This document shows, piece after piece, positions 4,233 through 5,292 of a DNA stretch of 5,292 bases; the first letter of the stretch is position 1, and each line of letters starts with the position of its first letter. The DNA is taken from positions 1 to 5,292 of the forward strand of contig JAUWKK010000220.1 in assembly GCA_030614245.1 (NCBI GenBank), in the 5' to 3' direction. The notes beneath the pieces are model-generated. The model was not told the origin of the DNA and searched no databases. It worked only from the letters and a program-made list of their open reading frames with translations. The position numbers and the translations under genes are program-made. The DNA is from Planctomycetota bacterium. Its GTDB lineage: Bacteria > Planctomycetota > PUPC01 > JABMSA01 > JAUWKK01.

Positions 4233-5292
4233 TCAAAGAGTTCCGGCATCACGCTTGGGCAGCTTGGCCGGCAGCCTGATAGTGAAGGCAGCTCCGCCTT
4301 CGGGGCGGTTCTCGGCGGCGACATCACCGTAGTGCTCTTCGGTCGTCTTGCGCACCACGGCCAGTCCCAGACCTGTACCTCTGCCGCCCTTCGTGCTGAC
4401 GAACGGCACGAAGAGCAGCGGGACCTCCTCCTCGGCAAGGCCCGGCCCATCGTCGACCACCGTAACCCCCACCTTGTCGGCATCACTGTCGTAAAAGGTC
4501 GAGACTGTTATCTTCCCGCCCTTGGCTTCCAGCACTTCCGCCGCGTTCATCAGCAGGTTCAGCACACTGCGATGTATCCCGGCCCTGTCAAGCGGGACTG
4601 GCGGAAGCTCATCATCCAGATCCATGCCCACCTCCACGCTGCTGTCGACTACGACGGCAGATGCCATCTCCACCACGTCCCGCACGATCTCATTCAAATC
4701 GCAGGTCTCGTAACGCGGCATCCGCCCGGTCGAATAGCTGAGCATGTTCATGACGAGATCACCGATCTTGCTCTCGTTGCGATGGACGATGTCCCATCCC
4801 TTGCGGACGCCGTCCAAGTGGCCGTTGTCGAGCTCTCGCTGGACAATCTGTGCGCCGCCCTGCATGCACCAGAGGACATTCTTGATGTAATGCGAAAGCC
4901 CCGCGATAGTCTGGCCGACCGCCGCAAGGCGCTCGGCACGCAGGTTCGCCTCGTAAAGCATCGTGTTCTCGATGGCGAGGCCGGCCTCGCTGCCGAGCGC
5001 CGTGAGGAGCTGCAGGTCCGAGCGGCTGAACGGCTTCGACTGCCCCAGGTTGTCCACGTAGATTATCCCGATGATATCGTCCTTCACCCGCAGCGGCACG
5101 CACATAGCGGAGTGGATATTCGAGAGAACGATGCTCTTGCCGCAGGCGAACCGCGCGTCGGATGGAGCGTCGGGCCTGAGCACGCCCCGGGCCGTGGCGA
5201 TCACGTGATTAACAATCCTGGGGCGGCTCGTGCAGCTGGGGTCCGCGGGCGGGGCGGCCCCCGGGCGCGCCCCCGGCGCGCCCCCCCCGCCG
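4233..5292 (-). CDS. GAF-domain sensor histidine kinase, 5' end missing
   Basis: This is the C-terminal part of a cytoplasmic two-component sensor kinase that would phosphorylate itself on His and pass phosphate to an unseen response regulator. Numbering from the in-frame GTG at 5204 (323 residues): the C-terminal half of a GAF domain (about 1-83, with SAMCVPLRVKDDIIGIIYVDN at 32-52), a short helix, then the dimerisation/phosphoacceptor helix with GLSHYIKN (102-109, His105), N-box Asn220 in LLMNAAEVL, G1 box DDGPG (251-255), F-box-like LFVPFVSTK (264-272) and G2 box GGRGTGLGL (273-281). All ATP-binding motifs are intact. The GTG at 5204 is not the real start: the frame stays open to the window edge, and the residues before it (SRPRIVNHVIATARGVL) continue the GAF domain. 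No membrane segment is visible. Relatives with this H-box often carry FHA or further sensor domains upstream. Codons beyond about 5240 are doubtful because the DNA there is only G and C. Confidence 0.9.
   Translation of the reverse strand, partial: GGGGAPGARPGAAPPADPSCTSRPRIVNHVIATARGVLRPDAPSDARFACGKSIVLSNIHSAMCVPLRVKDDIIGIIYVDNLGQSKPFSRSDLQLLTALGSEAGLAIENTMLYEANLRAERLAAVGQTIAGLSHYIKNVLWCMQGGAQIVQRELDNGHLDGVRKGWDIVHRNESKIGDLVMNMLSYSTGRMPRYETCDLNEIVRDVVEMASAVVVDSSVEVGMDLDDELPPVPLDRAGIHRSVLNLLMNAAEVLEAKGGKITVSTFYDSDADKVGVTVVDDGPGLAEEEVPLLFVPFVSTKGGRGTGLGLAVVRKTTEEHYGDVAAENRPEGGAAFTIRLPAKLPKRDAGTL
5243..5292. other. All-G/C tail at the window end, probable assembly or sequencing artefact
   Basis: Fifty consecutive bases contain no A or T, with runs of C and CGCGC. 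The rest of the window has no comparable stretch. Translated in the kinase frame it gives a Gly/Ala/Pro string (for example GPAGARPGAAPPADP) unlike the GAF domain that resumes at about 5230. A low-quality contig end is the simplest reading; a real GC-rich linker is less likely. Confidence 0.6.

Overview
The window is 5,292 bases of bacterial DNA, moderately GC-rich, with strong Shine-Dalgarno sites (GGAGG-type) in front of two plus-strand genes. It holds three protein-coding genes and two sizeable non-coding stretches. I cannot name the organism. The histidine kinase belongs to a GAF-plus-kinase type with a GLSHYIKN H-box that I associate mainly with Planctomycetota, Armatimonadota and similar environmental phyla. 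Secreted VIT/VWA proteins are also frequent there. That placement is inference.

Layout. Bases 1-407 are non-coding and repeat-rich: an adjacent two-copy repeat (16-99), a perfect 28-bp palindrome (130-157), two clusters of heptanucleotide repeats (276-296 and 313-340) and a 13-bp palindrome (361-373) just before the first gene. Bases 408-1538 (+) encode a 376-residue protein with an N-terminal membrane segment, a proline-rich linker and what I recognise as an ARPP-1 (DUF6569) domain. After a 117-base gap, 1656-3962 (+) encodes a 768-residue secreted VIT + von Willebrand factor A protein with an intact MIDAS metal site. Bases 3963-4232 are a non-coding gap between convergent genes with several hairpins. 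Bases 4233-5292 (-) carry the C-terminal part of a cytoplasmic GAF-domain sensor histidine kinase whose 5' end lies beyond the window.

How the genes may work together. The two plus-strand genes share orientation and both encode proteins sent to or through the membrane, so they may form a two-gene unit at the cell envelope. The VWA/VIT protein would supply metal-dependent protein binding and the anchored ARPP-1 protein an unknown activity. The kinase converges on them and need not be related. No transposase, CRISPR array, tRNA or rRNA was seen. The last 50 bases contain only G and C and look like a low-quality contig end rather than real coding sequence.
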